Assembly: GCA_020831825.1 (NCBI GenBank)
Contig: JAFIFW010000012.1
Location: 124,001-188,000 of the forward strand
Source: Methylophaga sp.
Lineage (GTDB): Bacteria; Pseudomonadota; Gammaproteobacteria; Nitrosococcales; Methylophagaceae
DNA: 64,000 nt
Direction of reading: 5' to 3'
The position numbers and the translations under genes are program-made. The notes below the pieces were generated by a model. That model saw only the letters and a list, made by a program, of their open reading frames with translations, was not told the origin of the DNA and made no database searches. Position 1 is the stretch's first letter. Every line of letters starts with the position of its first letter. Shown here in pieces: positions 8,834 through 17,230 of the stretch.

Positions 8834-11467
8834 ATGAGCACAGACACGGCTGACTCTATCTGGCATTTCCGTACTGAAGAAACACAGAGTTATCGTTCAC
8901 TGTTGAAAGCAGCACAACAGTCACTCAAAACCATGTTTTTTGAGAATCAAGCCGATATTGCAACGCTGGTTCGCCTGCAAGCTGACTATGTTGACGAAGT
9001 GCTGCAGAGAATCTGGCAAGACAACATTGACCCAACCTTGCCTGTTACGCTGATAGCTGTTGGTGGATATGGGCGTCATGAACTATTGCCGTGGTCAGAT
9101 ATCGATCTGCTCATCCTGCTCGATGAGAGTGTCAGCGAGCAACCGCCAGAAGGCTTGTCATCCTTTCTAACCCAACTCTGGGACACTGGCCTGGAAATTG
9201 GTCACAGTGTGAGAACGCTGGCCGAATGTCGCCATCAGGCCGAGCTGGATATCACCATCGCCACCAACCTGCTCGAAACTCGCTACCTGTGTGGTGATCA
9301 GGCATTGTTCCAGGACTTGTTACAGATCACCGTTTCCAACAAAACATGGGATACCCAGCTATTTTTTGAACGCAAACGCCAAGAGCAGTGGCAACGACAT
9401 CAGAAGTACAACGATACCGCCAATAATCTTGAACCGAATATCAAGGAATCTCCAGGTGGCCTCAGAGATATTCAGGTTATTCAATGGGTCGCTCAACAAC
9501 ATTTTGGGGTTAAGGATCTGGAGGGACTGAGACAAAAGGGCTTCCTCGCTCAAAGCGAGTTTGATGCATTGCATAACGCTCAGCTATTTCTGTGGAAAGT
9601 GCGTTTTGCTTTACATCATCTTGCTGGCCGCAAACAGGAAAAGCTGATGATCGATTATCAGCGCGAACTGTCAAGGCAGCTCGGCTACACCGAAACTGAA
9701 AACCGTCGCGCTGTAGAACACTTCATGAAGGACTACTACCTCTGCGCCAGAGCGATCGGCCAGATGAACGCACTACTACTGCAGCTATTTGAAGAAAACA
9801 TCATTCTGGCAAATGAAGCTCGACAAATCTCCACTATCAATCGCCGCTTTCAGGCTCACAATGGTTACCTCGAAACCATCAATGCCGGTATTTTTGCCTA
9901 TTACCCTTACGCATTGCTTGAGGTGTTCCTGATTCTGCAACAGCACCCTGAGTTGAAGGGGATTCGAGCCGCTACCATTCGCCAGATACATGCGCATTTG
10001 CATCTCATTGATGCTCGCTTCCGAGAAGATATCAAAAACCGAAGCCTGTTCATGGAACTGGTGCGGCAACCCAACGGGGTGAGTCATGAGTTTCGTCGCA
10101 TGAACCAACTTGGCGTTCTCGGAGCCTATCTGCCAGAGTTTGGCCGCATCGTAGGTCAAATGCAGCATGACTTGTTTCATGCCTATACCGTTGACGAACA
10201 CACACTGTTTCTGGTGCGAAATCTGCGACGCTTCTCAATTCCGGATCTGAGTAACGAATTTCCACTGTGCAGTGAAGTCTTCTATCAACTTCCGAAACCC
10301 GAACTGCTCTATATTGCAGGCATTTACCACGATATTGCCAAAGGTCGTGGCGGCGATCACAGCGTGCTGGGAGTCATTGATGCCCAACAGTTCTGCAAGC
10401 GACATGCTCTGAGTGACTACGACACAACTATCGTCAGTTTTCTGGTGCGTCATCATCTCGCTATGTCTTCAACGGCGCAACGTCAGGACATCGAAGATCC
10501 TGAGGTTGTCAAAGTATTCGCAGAACTAGTTCAAACAACCGAGCGACTCAACTATCTCTACCTGCTCACCGTTGCCGATATTCGCGCTACCAATAACAAT
10601 CTTTGGAACAGTTGGCGCGACTCCTTGCTAAAACGCCTCTACCACAGTACGCGCCAGTGGCTGGAACACACTGAAGCCCAAGCCAAAAGCACTCGGGAGA
10701 AAAGCTACAAAAAATACCAGCAAGCAATGCAGGAACTGGTTGATGCCGGGTGTGCCCAGGCGCAACTCAGCCAGCTATGGCAGCCCTACAGCCTGGATTA
10801 TTTTCTTCGTCATTCTGTGGATGAAATTGTCTGGCACACCAATCAACGACTGGCACAGTCCGCCTCATCCACACTGGTAGCCATCCGCCCGCATGGAACA
10901 ACCGATACCCTGGAGTTGTTTATTTTCAGTCCTGATCGAAGCAGACTGTTCGCTGACATGACCGCCTGCCTTGAGCAATTGCAAATTAACATCCTCGATG
11001 CAAAGATCAACACCACTCGGGATGGTAATGCCTTGAATACTTTTGTTATTCATGCGCCTGCGCAGCGTATGCAAGACATCACTGACGCTTTGCTCAAACA
11101 ACTCGCTGACAATTCACCTCACCCTGGCTATCAACCGCAACGAATTCCCAGAACCAGTCAGCTGTTTCGCACAGAACCGGTGATCAAACTGGCTGATAAT
11201 CCAGAGCAGAACCACTCAGTGCTTGAGCTGTATACGCACGATCGTCCTGGATTGTTGTCGGCTGTCGCGCAAGTATTGCTGGCGCTTGATATTCAACTTA
11301 TCAACGCCAAAATGACTACGCTTGGTGATCAGGTGGAAGATGTATTTTTCATCACCACCAGTGACGGTAAAGCCCTGACTAACGAGCAACAGGACTACCT
11401 GAAAACTAAACTCACCCAACAGCTATCGGCCAAACCTGAGTCATCAGCAACTTCAATCAGTTTCTAA
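8834..11467 (+). CDS. glnD: Bifunctional uridylyltransferase/uridylyl-removing enzyme GlnD
   Basis: GlnD senses glutamine and adds or removes UMP on PII proteins, so setting glutamine synthetase activity and nitrogen gene expression. Domain order in the 877-aa protein is normal. The nucleotidyltransferase motif 'GGYGRHELLPWSDIDLLIL' is near residues 77-95. A helical linker and an HD domain with 'GIYHDIAKGRGGDHS' near residue 500 follow. Two C-terminal ACT domains ('ELFIFSPDRSRLFADM' and 'ELYTHDRPGLLSAVAQ') bind glutamine. Its ATG directly follows the map stop, so the two are co-transcribed, as in other gammaproteobacteria. Confidence 0.97.
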   Translation: MSTDTADSIWHFRTEETQSYRSLLKAAQQSLKTMFFENQADIATLVRLQADYVDEVLQRIWQDNIDPTLPVTLIAVGGYGRHELLPWSDIDLLILLDESVSEQPPEGLSSFLTQLWDTGLEIGHSVRTLAECRHQAELDITIATNLLETRYLCGDQALFQDLLQITVSNKTWDTQLFFERKRQEQWQRHQKYNDTANNLEPNIKESPGGLRDIQVIQWVAQQHFGVKDLEGLRQKGFLAQSEFDALHNAQLFLWKVRFALHHLAGRKQEKLMIDYQRELSRQLGYTETENRRAVEHFMKDYYLCARAIGQMNALLLQLFEENIILANEARQISTINRRFQAHNGYLETINAGIFAYYPYALLEVFLILQQHPELKGIRAATIRQIHAHLHLIDARFREDIKNRSLFMELVRQPNGVSHEFRRMNQLGVLGAYLPEFGRIVGQMQHDLFHAYTVDEHTLFLVRNLRRFSIPDLSNEFPLCSEVFYQLPKPELLYIAGIYHDIAKGRGGDHSVLGVIDAQQFCKRHALSDYDTTIVSFLVRHHLAMSSTAQRQDIEDPEVVKVFAELVQTTERLNYLYLLTVADIRATNNNLWNSWRDSLLKRLYHSTRQWLEHTEAQAKSTREKSYKKYQQAMQELVDAGCAQAQLSQLWQPYSLDYFLRHSVDEIVWHTNQRLAQSASSTLVAIRPHGTTDTLELFIFSPDRSRLFADMTACLEQLQINILDAKINTTRDGNALNTFVIHAPAQRMQDITDALLKQLADNSPHPGYQPQRIPRTSQLFRTEPVIKLADNPEQNHSVLELYTHDRPGLLSAVAQVLLALDIQLINAKMTTLGDQVEDVFFITTSDGKALTNEQQDYLKTKLTQQLSAKPESSATSISF

Positions 11468-11511
11468 ACGCAAACGCCCTCTGCATAAGCGCTTGAAGTT
11501 TGGCCAGAAAT

Positions 11512-11544
11512 GCTTGAGACTTACCCATAATCGGTAACTCAAGC
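11512..11544 (+). other. Imperfect hairpin downstream of glnD
   Basis: GCTTGAG followed by TTACC pairs with GGTAA followed by CTCAAGC: 12 pairs with a 2-nt bulge. It lies 45 nt after the glnD stop. No thymidine run follows, so it is a weak candidate for transcription termination or 3'-end protection. The rest of 11468-11628 shows nothing else I can name. Confidence 0.35.
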
Positions 11545-11628
11545 CAAGGATACACATCACTGGCTCAGCTGATACAGTTCGTCAGTGTGGATTGTCCACG
11601 TTTCTCGATTTCAGTAGTGAGGGACTCC

Positions 11629-12108
11629 ATGGACCAGCAACAGTTATACAAAATCATGTACATCAGCTCAGCAAGTCCGAACATGAGTATTGAGAATTTG
11701 GACAGATTGCTGGACAAATGCCGCTTCAAAAATGCTCATTTCAATATCACCGGCTATCTGCTCCATCACAATGACCGTTTTATTTAATTGCTTGAAGGTA
11801 AAAAGATAAGCGTCGAGTACATCTACAACACCGTCAAGATTGATTCCAGACACAACAATCTCATTGAATTGTGCGCAGAAGCTATCGATTCAAGAATGTT
11901 TCCGCATTGGGAAATGGGCTTTCAGCATCTGACCAAACAGCAAATTGCTGAGATCAGTAATGCGCATCAACTGTTCGGCAATGAAATGACATCCAACGAT
12001 ATTGATCGGCTATGCCGGCGTGCGCGGGCTTTTTTTGAGGCTTTTGTGCGAAGTGTGGACGTGGCCCATGATTACAATCAGCTTCGTGATGTCATGCTGA
12101 GAGTCTGA
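11629..12108 (+). pseudogene. BLUF-domain blue-light photoreceptor gene interrupted by one in-frame TAA
   Basis: From ATG 11629 (GAGG 8 nt upstream) the frame reads as a short BLUF protein of about 159 residues, broken by a single TAA at 11785-11787 (codon 53). The frame continues past the stop without any indel. The N-terminal part has 'YKIMYISSASPN' and 'NAHFNITGYLLHHNDRF'; the part after the stop begins 'LLEGKK' and includes 'KIDSRHNNL' and 'HWEMGF'. Against PixD numbering, Tyr11 and Asn35 match flavin-binding Tyr8 and Asn32. The stop sits exactly where the light-switching Gln50 belongs, in the 'FxQxLEG' motif. One C-to-T change (CAA to TAA) explains it. It could be a real nonsense mutation, a sequencing error or a readthrough site. 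As it stands I call a pseudogene. Confidence 0.8.
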
Positions 12109-12129
12109 TTAAAACCAGCCAAATTGAAT

Positions 12130-12308
12130 AAAGGCCCCACAGTGTCGATGCGAACGGGGTTCTTGAACCATCAGGTTCAAGTGGAAACCATGGTGAATCT
12201 TTGGGCTTCCCGTCAAGCGGGCTTGCACTCCCGATTCAGTGCTGATCTCCTTAGCATTTGCTTATCGGCTCAAGACACACGATGTACGCTGTCGAGCACC
12301 GCAGGGTT
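12130..12308 (-). ncRNA. ssrS: 6S RNA, regulator of sigma-70 RNA polymerase
   Basis: This non-coding stretch lies directly downstream of zapA, the standard 6S locus. The minus strand contains recognisable 6S blocks: 'CTTGAGCCGATAAGC' in the first half, matching the Escherichia coli 'CTGAGCCGATA' segment, and 'GATTCACC' followed by the small hairpin TTGAACC-TGAT-GGTTCAA in the second half. The two ends (CCCTGCGGTGCTCGACAGCG and CGCATCGACACTGTGGGG) can pair with a few bulges into the long closing helix. The size, about 179 nt, agrees with the family. 6S mimics an open promoter and holds the housekeeping polymerase in stationary phase. The exact ends are estimates. Confidence 0.85.
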
Positions 12309-12314
12309 AGTTAT

Positions 12315-12344
12315 ATGATACCTGATCACAAGCGGTACTTGTAA
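12315..12344 (-). promoter_or_regulatory. Candidate promoter of 6S RNA
   Basis: On the minus strand TTACAA and TATCAT are 18 nt apart, and initiation about 7 nt downstream would give the estimated 6S 5' end near 12308. It lies in the short gap between the zapA stop and the RNA, so 6S could also be processed from a longer zapA transcript. Confidence 0.5.
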
Positions 12345-12350
12345 CGGTTT

Positions 12351-12656
12351 TTAGAGCTCCAACTGTCGATCTTCATCAAGAAAAGCACTGACCCGTTCCT
12401 TGAGTTGCACGATCTTGTTGTTTATTTTTTCGATATCCTGACCTTCGTCCTGCTGCAATGTGAGCAGTTCATGCGCCAAATTCAGCGCCGCCATCACCGC
12501 AACGCGATCCAGACCAACCACCTTACCCGTAGCCCGGATTTTTTCCATGTTCTGATGAACCATTCGCGCTGAGGCGATCAGAGCTTCTCGTTCTTCCTCA
12601 GGACAGGCAACCTGGTACTCCTTGCCAAGAATACTGACTACAACCGGCACACTCAT
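12351..12656 (-). CDS. zapA: Cell division protein ZapA
   Basis: The 101-aa protein starts with the ZapA fold 'VVVSILGKEYQVACPEEE', continues with 'LDRVAVMAALNLAHELL' and ends in a coiled coil with 'INNKIVQLKERVSAFLDED'. ZapA bundles FtsZ filaments at the division ring. It overlaps the preceding coiled-coil gene by 4 bp and is followed by 6S RNA. Length and neighbourhood are typical. Confidence 0.93.
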   Translation of the reverse strand: MSVPVVVSILGKEYQVACPEEEREALIASARMVHQNMEKIRATGKVVGLDRVAVMAALNLAHELLTLQQDEGQDIEKINNKIVQLKERVSAFLDEDRQLEL

Positions 12657-12862
12657 AATTCGTTATCCAGCTCTTTGAGGCGACTGACCATTTTTTCAAT
12701 ACGCCGACGTGCCGTATCCGTTTTTTCCAGCAACTGAGCTCTCTCGCTCAGCCAGGCGGCCTGTTGCGATCGGAGCAACATGTTTTCCTCGCGCAACCGA
12801 CGACTTGCTCGCAACATTTCATCTACTTGCTGTTCCAATTGTTGGATCGCGTTTTTATCCAT
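12653..12862 (-). CDS. Small ZapB-like coiled-coil protein (TIGR02449-type)
   Basis: The 69-residue protein is almost entirely heptad-like coiled coil ('QQLEQQVDEMLRASRRLREEN', then 'RAQLLEKTDTARRRIEKMVSRLKEL'). Proteins of this kind are found just upstream of zapA in many gammaproteobacteria. The 4-bp overlap with zapA indicates translational coupling, so a role in the FtsZ/ZapA ring is likely but inferred. No strong Shine-Dalgarno sequence precedes ATG 12862. It is the first gene after a good promoter at 12899-12928. Confidence 0.85.
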   Translation of the reverse strand: MDKNAIQQLEQQVDEMLRASRRLREENMLLRSQQAAWLSERAQLLEKTDTARRRIEKMVSRLKELDNEL

Positions 12863-12898
12863 TAATATGCGTTCAAAGCTGTGCGAAAATAATGACTA

Positions 12899-12928
12899 AC
12901 TATAGACGGGGCTCATGGAGCGGGTCAA
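12899..12928 (-). promoter_or_regulatory. Sigma-70 promoter of the zapB-like/zapA operon
   Basis: On the minus strand TTGACC and TATAGT are separated by 18 nt, close to consensus. It is in the divergent gap to ygfB, about 30 nt before the coiled-coil gene. Confidence 0.7.
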
Positions 12929-12969
12929 CAACTGTCATAATATGTTTTTCTATTTCAGGTGTCAGAGCA

Positions 12970-13518
12970 ATGTCCGAACTGTATTTTCCCTCACTGTCCC
13001 CCGAGAACATGGCAGGTGATGGCCCATCTACCCAGGCAGAACTACAAGGTGCCTTATGTGGATTGCTGTGCATGGATGCCAAGGCAAATCGTACCGACTG
13101 GTTTCGCCAGTTATTCGAGGATTTCCACCCTGGGGAAGAAGAGATCAGTGCACTGACACAACTGTTTGATCAGACAATTCAGGCACTTAACAGCCCGGAA
13201 TACGACTTCAAACTGGCTTTCCCGGAAGATAGTTCTCCACTGGCGTCCAGACTGATCGCCATGGCCGACTGGTGCCAGGGATTGATTTATGGCCTTGGCA
13301 CTTCCGGTCTGACCGATGAAACTGATCTGTCCGCAGATAGTCAGGAATATATCGTTGACGTCATCAAAATCAGCCAAATCGCAGATGAAGACCTGAGTAA
13401 TGCTGAAGAAGATGAAGCCAACTTTGAGGAACTGACCGAATATTTGCGCATGGGATTATTTGTGCTGTATAGCGAACTTCAACCCGAAGATCCCACACAA
13501 ATCATCACTGAACACTAG
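12970..13518 (+). CDS. ygfB: YgfB/YecA-family (UPF0149) protein
   Basis: From ATG 12970 the product is 182 residues. The frame is open further upstream but lies outside the conserved region. Acidic and helical, it has 'STQAELQGALCGLLCMDAKANRTDWF' near the start and 'LASRLIAMADWCQGLIYGLG' with 'DEDLSNAEEDEANFEELTEYLRMG' later, a pattern I recognise from YgfB. The biochemical role of the family is not settled; in Pseudomonas aeruginosa the homologue has been linked to regulation of beta-lactam response genes. It precedes pepP, as in E. coli and Pseudomonas. Confidence 0.88.
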   Translation: MSELYFPSLSPENMAGDGPSTQAELQGALCGLLCMDAKANRTDWFRQLFEDFHPGEEEISALTQLFDQTIQALNSPEYDFKLAFPEDSSPLASRLIAMADWCQGLIYGLGTSGLTDETDLSADSQEYIVDVIKISQIADEDLSNAEEDEANFEELTEYLRMGLFVLYSELQPEDPTQIITEH

Positions 13519-13525
13519 GCCCAAA

Positions 13526-14833
13526 ATGACTAAACCGGAATACCGTCGACGCAGAGCACGCCTCATGGAAATCATGGGTCCTGACTCTATTGCCATTCTG
13601 CCCAACTCACCTGTTGTTCCCCGCAATCGAGATGTGGATTATCCTTATCGCAGTGACAGTAATTTTTTCTATCTGAGCGGCTTTGATGAACCAGAATCAG
13701 TGATTGTGCTGATGCCTGGAAGAGCACATGGTGAGTTTCTGCTATTTTGCCGCGAACGTGACTTGAGCAAGGAAATCTGGGACGGCTATCGCGCGGGCCA
13801 GGAAGGTGCTGTCAGCAATTTTGCTGCGGATGATTCATACCCCATCACCGATCTTGACGATATTTTGCCGGGGCTGATGGAAAACAAGGAAAAAGTCTAT
13901 TACACCATGGGCAGTCAGCCTGCTTTTGACCAGCGAATAGTAAACTGGCTGAATCATCTGCGTCAGGCTTCACGCAGTGGCAAGCATTCTCCAACAGAAA
14001 TCATCGAACTGGAACACTGCCTCAATGAATTGAGACTGTTCAAAAGCAGTCAGGAAATCAAAGCCATGAAACAGGCAGCGGATGCTTCCGTGGCAGCCCA
14101 CATCCGGGCGATGCAATTCACCCGACCTGGCCGCTGGGAATATGAAGTAGAGGCTGAACTCATCCATGAGTTCATGCGTCACGGTTGCCGCTCTCCTGCC
14201 TATCCATCAATTGTGGGTGGTGGTGAAAATGGTTGTATCTTGCACTACATCGAAAACAACAAAAAACTCAAAAACAATGACTTACTGCTGATCGATGCTG
14301 GCGCAGAATACCAGTGCTATGCAGCAGACATCACCAGGACTTTTCCGGTTAATGGTACATTCACCAAGCCACAGCGGGATCTTTACACGGTTGTTCTGGA
14401 AGCTCAAAAAGCAGCCATCGCAGCAGTGAAACCAGGCAATCACTGGAATCAGCCTCACGAAGTGGCGGTCGATATTCTCACCCAGGGACTTATCGATTTT
14501 GGATTGCTCAAGGGCAATCATGCACAGCTTGTCGAACAGGAAGCTTACCGTGATTTTTACATGCACAGAACCGGACACTGGCTTGGAATGGATGTGCATG
14601 ACGTGGGTGACTATAAAGTCGGCGGTGAATGGCGAATGCTGGAACCCGGCATGGTGCTCACTATTGAGCCAGGTTTGTATATTCGAAATCCAGATCATAT
14701 CGACAGCAAATGGCACTTCACGGGTATTCGCATTGAAGACGACGTGCTGGTCACCAAAGAGGGGCATGAAGTGCTTACCTCAGGTGCCCCGAAAGAAATT
14801 GATGAGATTGAAGCAGTCATGGCCGGTGCCTGA
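13526..14833 (+). CDS. pepP: Xaa-Pro aminopeptidase (aminopeptidase P)
   Basis: I use ATG 13526, just after the ygfB stop, which gives 435 aa. The longer frame overlaps ygfB without conservation. The N-terminal AMP_N domain has 'AILPNSPVVPRNRDVDYPYRSDSNFFYLSGF'-type sequence. The C-terminal pita-bread domain carries the metal ligands: aspartates in 'LLIDAGAEY' and 'AADITRTFPV', the histidine in 'YMHRTGHWLGMDVHDVG', and glutamates in 'LTIEPGLY' and 'GIRIEDDVLV'. It releases an N-terminal residue preceding proline. It heads the usual pepP-ubiH-ubiI group. Confidence 0.96.
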   Translation: MTKPEYRRRRARLMEIMGPDSIAILPNSPVVPRNRDVDYPYRSDSNFFYLSGFDEPESVIVLMPGRAHGEFLLFCRERDLSKEIWDGYRAGQEGAVSNFAADDSYPITDLDDILPGLMENKEKVYYTMGSQPAFDQRIVNWLNHLRQASRSGKHSPTEIIELEHCLNELRLFKSSQEIKAMKQAADASVAAHIRAMQFTRPGRWEYEVEAELIHEFMRHGCRSPAYPSIVGGGENGCILHYIENNKKLKNNDLLLIDAGAEYQCYAADITRTFPVNGTFTKPQRDLYTVVLEAQKAAIAAVKPGNHWNQPHEVAVDILTQGLIDFGLLKGNHAQLVEQEAYRDFYMHRTGHWLGMDVHDVGDYKVGGEWRMLEPGMVLTIEPGLYIRNPDHIDSKWHFTGIRIEDDVLVTKEGHEVLTSGAPKEIDEIEAVMAGA

Positions 14834-14842
14834 GATAAAACC

Positions 14843-16048
14843 ATGAATACCACAGAGTTTGATGTTGTCATCGTTGGCGGTGGATTCGTCGGAGCAACAC
14901 TTGCGCTGGCACTGCAGCAGACTTCGCTGCAGGTGGCGCTGGTTGAGTCAGGCGCACTGCAAACAGATGGACAGCCCGGCTTTGATGATCGCGGCATCGC
15001 GCTGGCTTATGGATCTCAACGCATATTGCAAACATTGCAGCTCTGGCCTGACCTTGCACAATATGCCTGCGAGATCCTCGACATCCATATTTCAGACAAA
15101 GGCCATTTTGGAGTTACCCGACTATCGGCTGCAGAGCTAGCTGTGCCGGCGCTGGGCCAAGTCATCACAGCCAAGGCCATGGGGCAGGTGCTTAACAAAC
15201 ATCTGCTGGCAAGCCCATCACTGAGTCTGTTTTGTCCTAACAGCGTCATCGCGCTTGAAACAAACCTCCATCAAGTAAACATCAGACTTGATAATCAACG
15301 TCAGCTTAGTGCAAAACTAGTGGTTGCTGCGGATGGCCAGTTCTCACACATCAGGCAATTGCTTGATCTGGGAATACAACAGACCCGTTACGGACAAACG
15401 GCCATCACCGGCAATATTGTTTGTGAAAGGCCACACAATCACCGAGCTTTTGAACGCTTTACCGATACTGGTCCCATCGCATTACTGCCCATGACTCAAC
15501 AACGAATGAGCCTGGTATGGACAGTCAAAGATGCTGACGTTGACTCCATTATGGCCATGGATGATGAACGGTTCCTGCAAAGCCTACAGCAGCGCTTTGG
15601 TTATCGACTGGGTAAATTTCTGCAAATCGGCGAGCGGCAGCATTATCCACTGAGTCTTATGAGCGTTGATGCGCCTGTGCAACCCAGAACAGTTCTGATT
15701 GGCAATGCTGCACACAGTGTTCACCCGGTTGCCGGGCAGGGATTTAATCTGGGTCTACGAGATGTCGCCGTGTTAGCCGAAATGCTGGCCGAACATACCG
15801 GTGATTGCGGAGATGCACGTCTGCTACATGACTATCAACAACAACGACAGCCGGATCAGGACAAGGTCATCAACAATACCGACCGACTGGTGAAAATTTT
15901 CAGCAATCACAATCCAATACTCGGCCACGCGCGAGCCTCGGCGCTAAGCCTGCTTAACATGCTGCCGCCATTAAAACGTTGTCTGGCAAATACCAGTATG
16001 GGATTAGCTGGCCGCCAAGCCAAGCTTAGCAGAGGACTGCCACTGTGA
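14843..16048 (+). CDS. ubiH: UbiH-type FAD monooxygenase of ubiquinone synthesis
   Basis: The 401-aa flavoprotein starts with the dinucleotide-binding fold 'VVIVGGGFVGATLALAL'. It has the middle motif 'VVAADGQFSHIR' and the C-terminal FAD-binding 'GNAAHSVHPVAGQGFNLGLRD'. The family hydroxylates the aromatic ring of the ubiquinone precursor; UbiH acts at C1. The position after pepP and before a second monooxygenase supports UbiH. The exact ring position cannot be proven from sequence alone. Confidence 0.9.
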   Translation: MNTTEFDVVIVGGGFVGATLALALQQTSLQVALVESGALQTDGQPGFDDRGIALAYGSQRILQTLQLWPDLAQYACEILDIHISDKGHFGVTRLSAAELAVPALGQVITAKAMGQVLNKHLLASPSLSLFCPNSVIALETNLHQVNIRLDNQRQLSAKLVVAADGQFSHIRQLLDLGIQQTRYGQTAITGNIVCERPHNHRAFERFTDTGPIALLPMTQQRMSLVWTVKDADVDSIMAMDDERFLQSLQQRFGYRLGKFLQIGERQHYPLSLMSVDAPVQPRTVLIGNAAHSVHPVAGQGFNLGLRDVAVLAEMLAEHTGDCGDARLLHDYQQQRQPDQDKVINNTDRLVKIFSNHNPILGHARASALSLLNMLPPLKRCLANTSMGLAGRQAKLSRGLPL

Positions 16049-17223
16049 CAGAGCAATTCGATATCGTCATTGTTGGTGGCGGCATGGTAGGTGCTTCGCT
16101 GGCTCTGTTACTGGCCAAACACAACGCACTGAAAGTCGCTGTTGTCGAAAAAGCCCCGCACACTGCTTCGAAATCAAACGACCCGCCTCGCGTCAGCGCC
16201 ATCAATCTGTATAGCCAGCAAATCCTCGAATCGATTGGCGTATGGCAACAACTGGATCCACAAAAAATCGGCCCTTATCAGCGTATGTCTGTCTGGGAGA
16301 AAACGGACAGCTTGCTGGAATTCGAAGCTGCCGACTCCGGTTTGGCCTGGTTGGGGCACATTGTAGAAAACGATACCATCCAAAACTCGGCCATGCAGCT
16401 TTGCCTGCAACATCCCGATATCACTGTCTACTGCCCTGCTGTCCCGAACACATTTGAACACAATGTGCTGACTATACAGGATGAACTGAAACTCACCGCT
16501 AAACTCTTTGTTGCCGCAGATGGAGCACAATCTGAGATTCGCGATTGGGCGGGCATTCAAAGTCGTGGCTGGGATTACCATCAATCAGGATTAGTTTGTT
16601 CGGTACAGACAGCACAGTCTCATCAAATGACGGCCCGGCAGAAGTTTATGCCGAGTGGCCCGCTGGCTTTTTTGCCGCTGAGAGATCCACACCAATGTTC
16701 CATCGTCTGGAGCTTGCCCACCGCGCAAGCCGAACAAATGCTCGAACTCTCCGAATCTGAGTTTTCTGCCCTGCTGGAAAAAAATCTCGATAGTCAGCTC
16801 GGCAAAGTCAGTGTCATCAGTGCGCGCGCGGCTTTTCCTCTGAAACTTCGCCATAGTGAACGCTATGTTCAGCCGGGTTTGGCTCTGGTCGGTGATGCTG
16901 CTCACACCATACATCCACTGGCAGGACAAGGGGTGAACATTGGTTTGCTGGATGCACAAGCGCTGGCGGAGGTTGTTAATCAGGCAGCTCAATCCGAGCG
17001 CCAGCTAGGCAGTCTGCATACGCTTGGCAAATATCAAAGACGTCGTCGGGCTGATAATCTGTTGATGCAGTTAAGCATGGATGGCTTTCATCGACTGTTT
17101 GGCTGCCAGCTACCGGGATTCTCCAAGTTGCGCATCTTCGGCATGTCTCAATTACAAAAGCAGCAGACATTAAAAAACTTGCTGATTCAGCATGCTGCGG
17201 GTCACAGAATGCTTGGCAGCTAA
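16045..17223 (+). CDS. ubiI: Second ubiquinone-pathway FAD monooxygenase (UbiI/VisC-like)
   Basis: It begins with GTG 16045, overlapping the ubiH stop by 4 bp (GTGA), so the two are translationally coupled. The 392-residue protein has 'IVIVGGGMVGASLALLLA', 'VAADGAQSEIRDWAG' and 'GDAAHTIHPLAGQGVNIGLLDAQ', all diagnostic of the UbiH/UbiF/VisC family. By position it should be UbiI, the C5 hydroxylase, but UbiF-like activity at C6 is possible since these enzymes vary in regiospecificity. It converges on a lipoprotein gene 7 nt away. Confidence 0.85.
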   Translation: MTEQFDIVIVGGGMVGASLALLLAKHNALKVAVVEKAPHTASKSNDPPRVSAINLYSQQILESIGVWQQLDPQKIGPYQRMSVWEKTDSLLEFEAADSGLAWLGHIVENDTIQNSAMQLCLQHPDITVYCPAVPNTFEHNVLTIQDELKLTAKLFVAADGAQSEIRDWAGIQSRGWDYHQSGLVCSVQTAQSHQMTARQKFMPSGPLAFLPLRDPHQCSIVWSLPTAQAEQMLELSESEFSALLEKNLDSQLGKVSVISARAAFPLKLRHSERYVQPGLALVGDAAHTIHPLAGQGVNIGLLDAQALAEVVNQAAQSERQLGSLHTLGKYQRRRRADNLLMQLSMDGFHRLFGCQLPGFSKLRIFGMSQLQKQQTLKNLLIQHAAGHRMLGS

Positions 17224-17230
17224 TTGCGGC

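Noticed and set aside
11788..12108. Second half of the BLUF gene as a separate 106-residue protein starting at TTG
   Set aside because: It begins in the middle of the conserved BLUF core with no ribosome-binding site; it is the downstream part of the interrupted gene.
12124..12318. 64-residue plus-strand frame
   Set aside because: It covers the 6S RNA on the other strand and shows no protein features.
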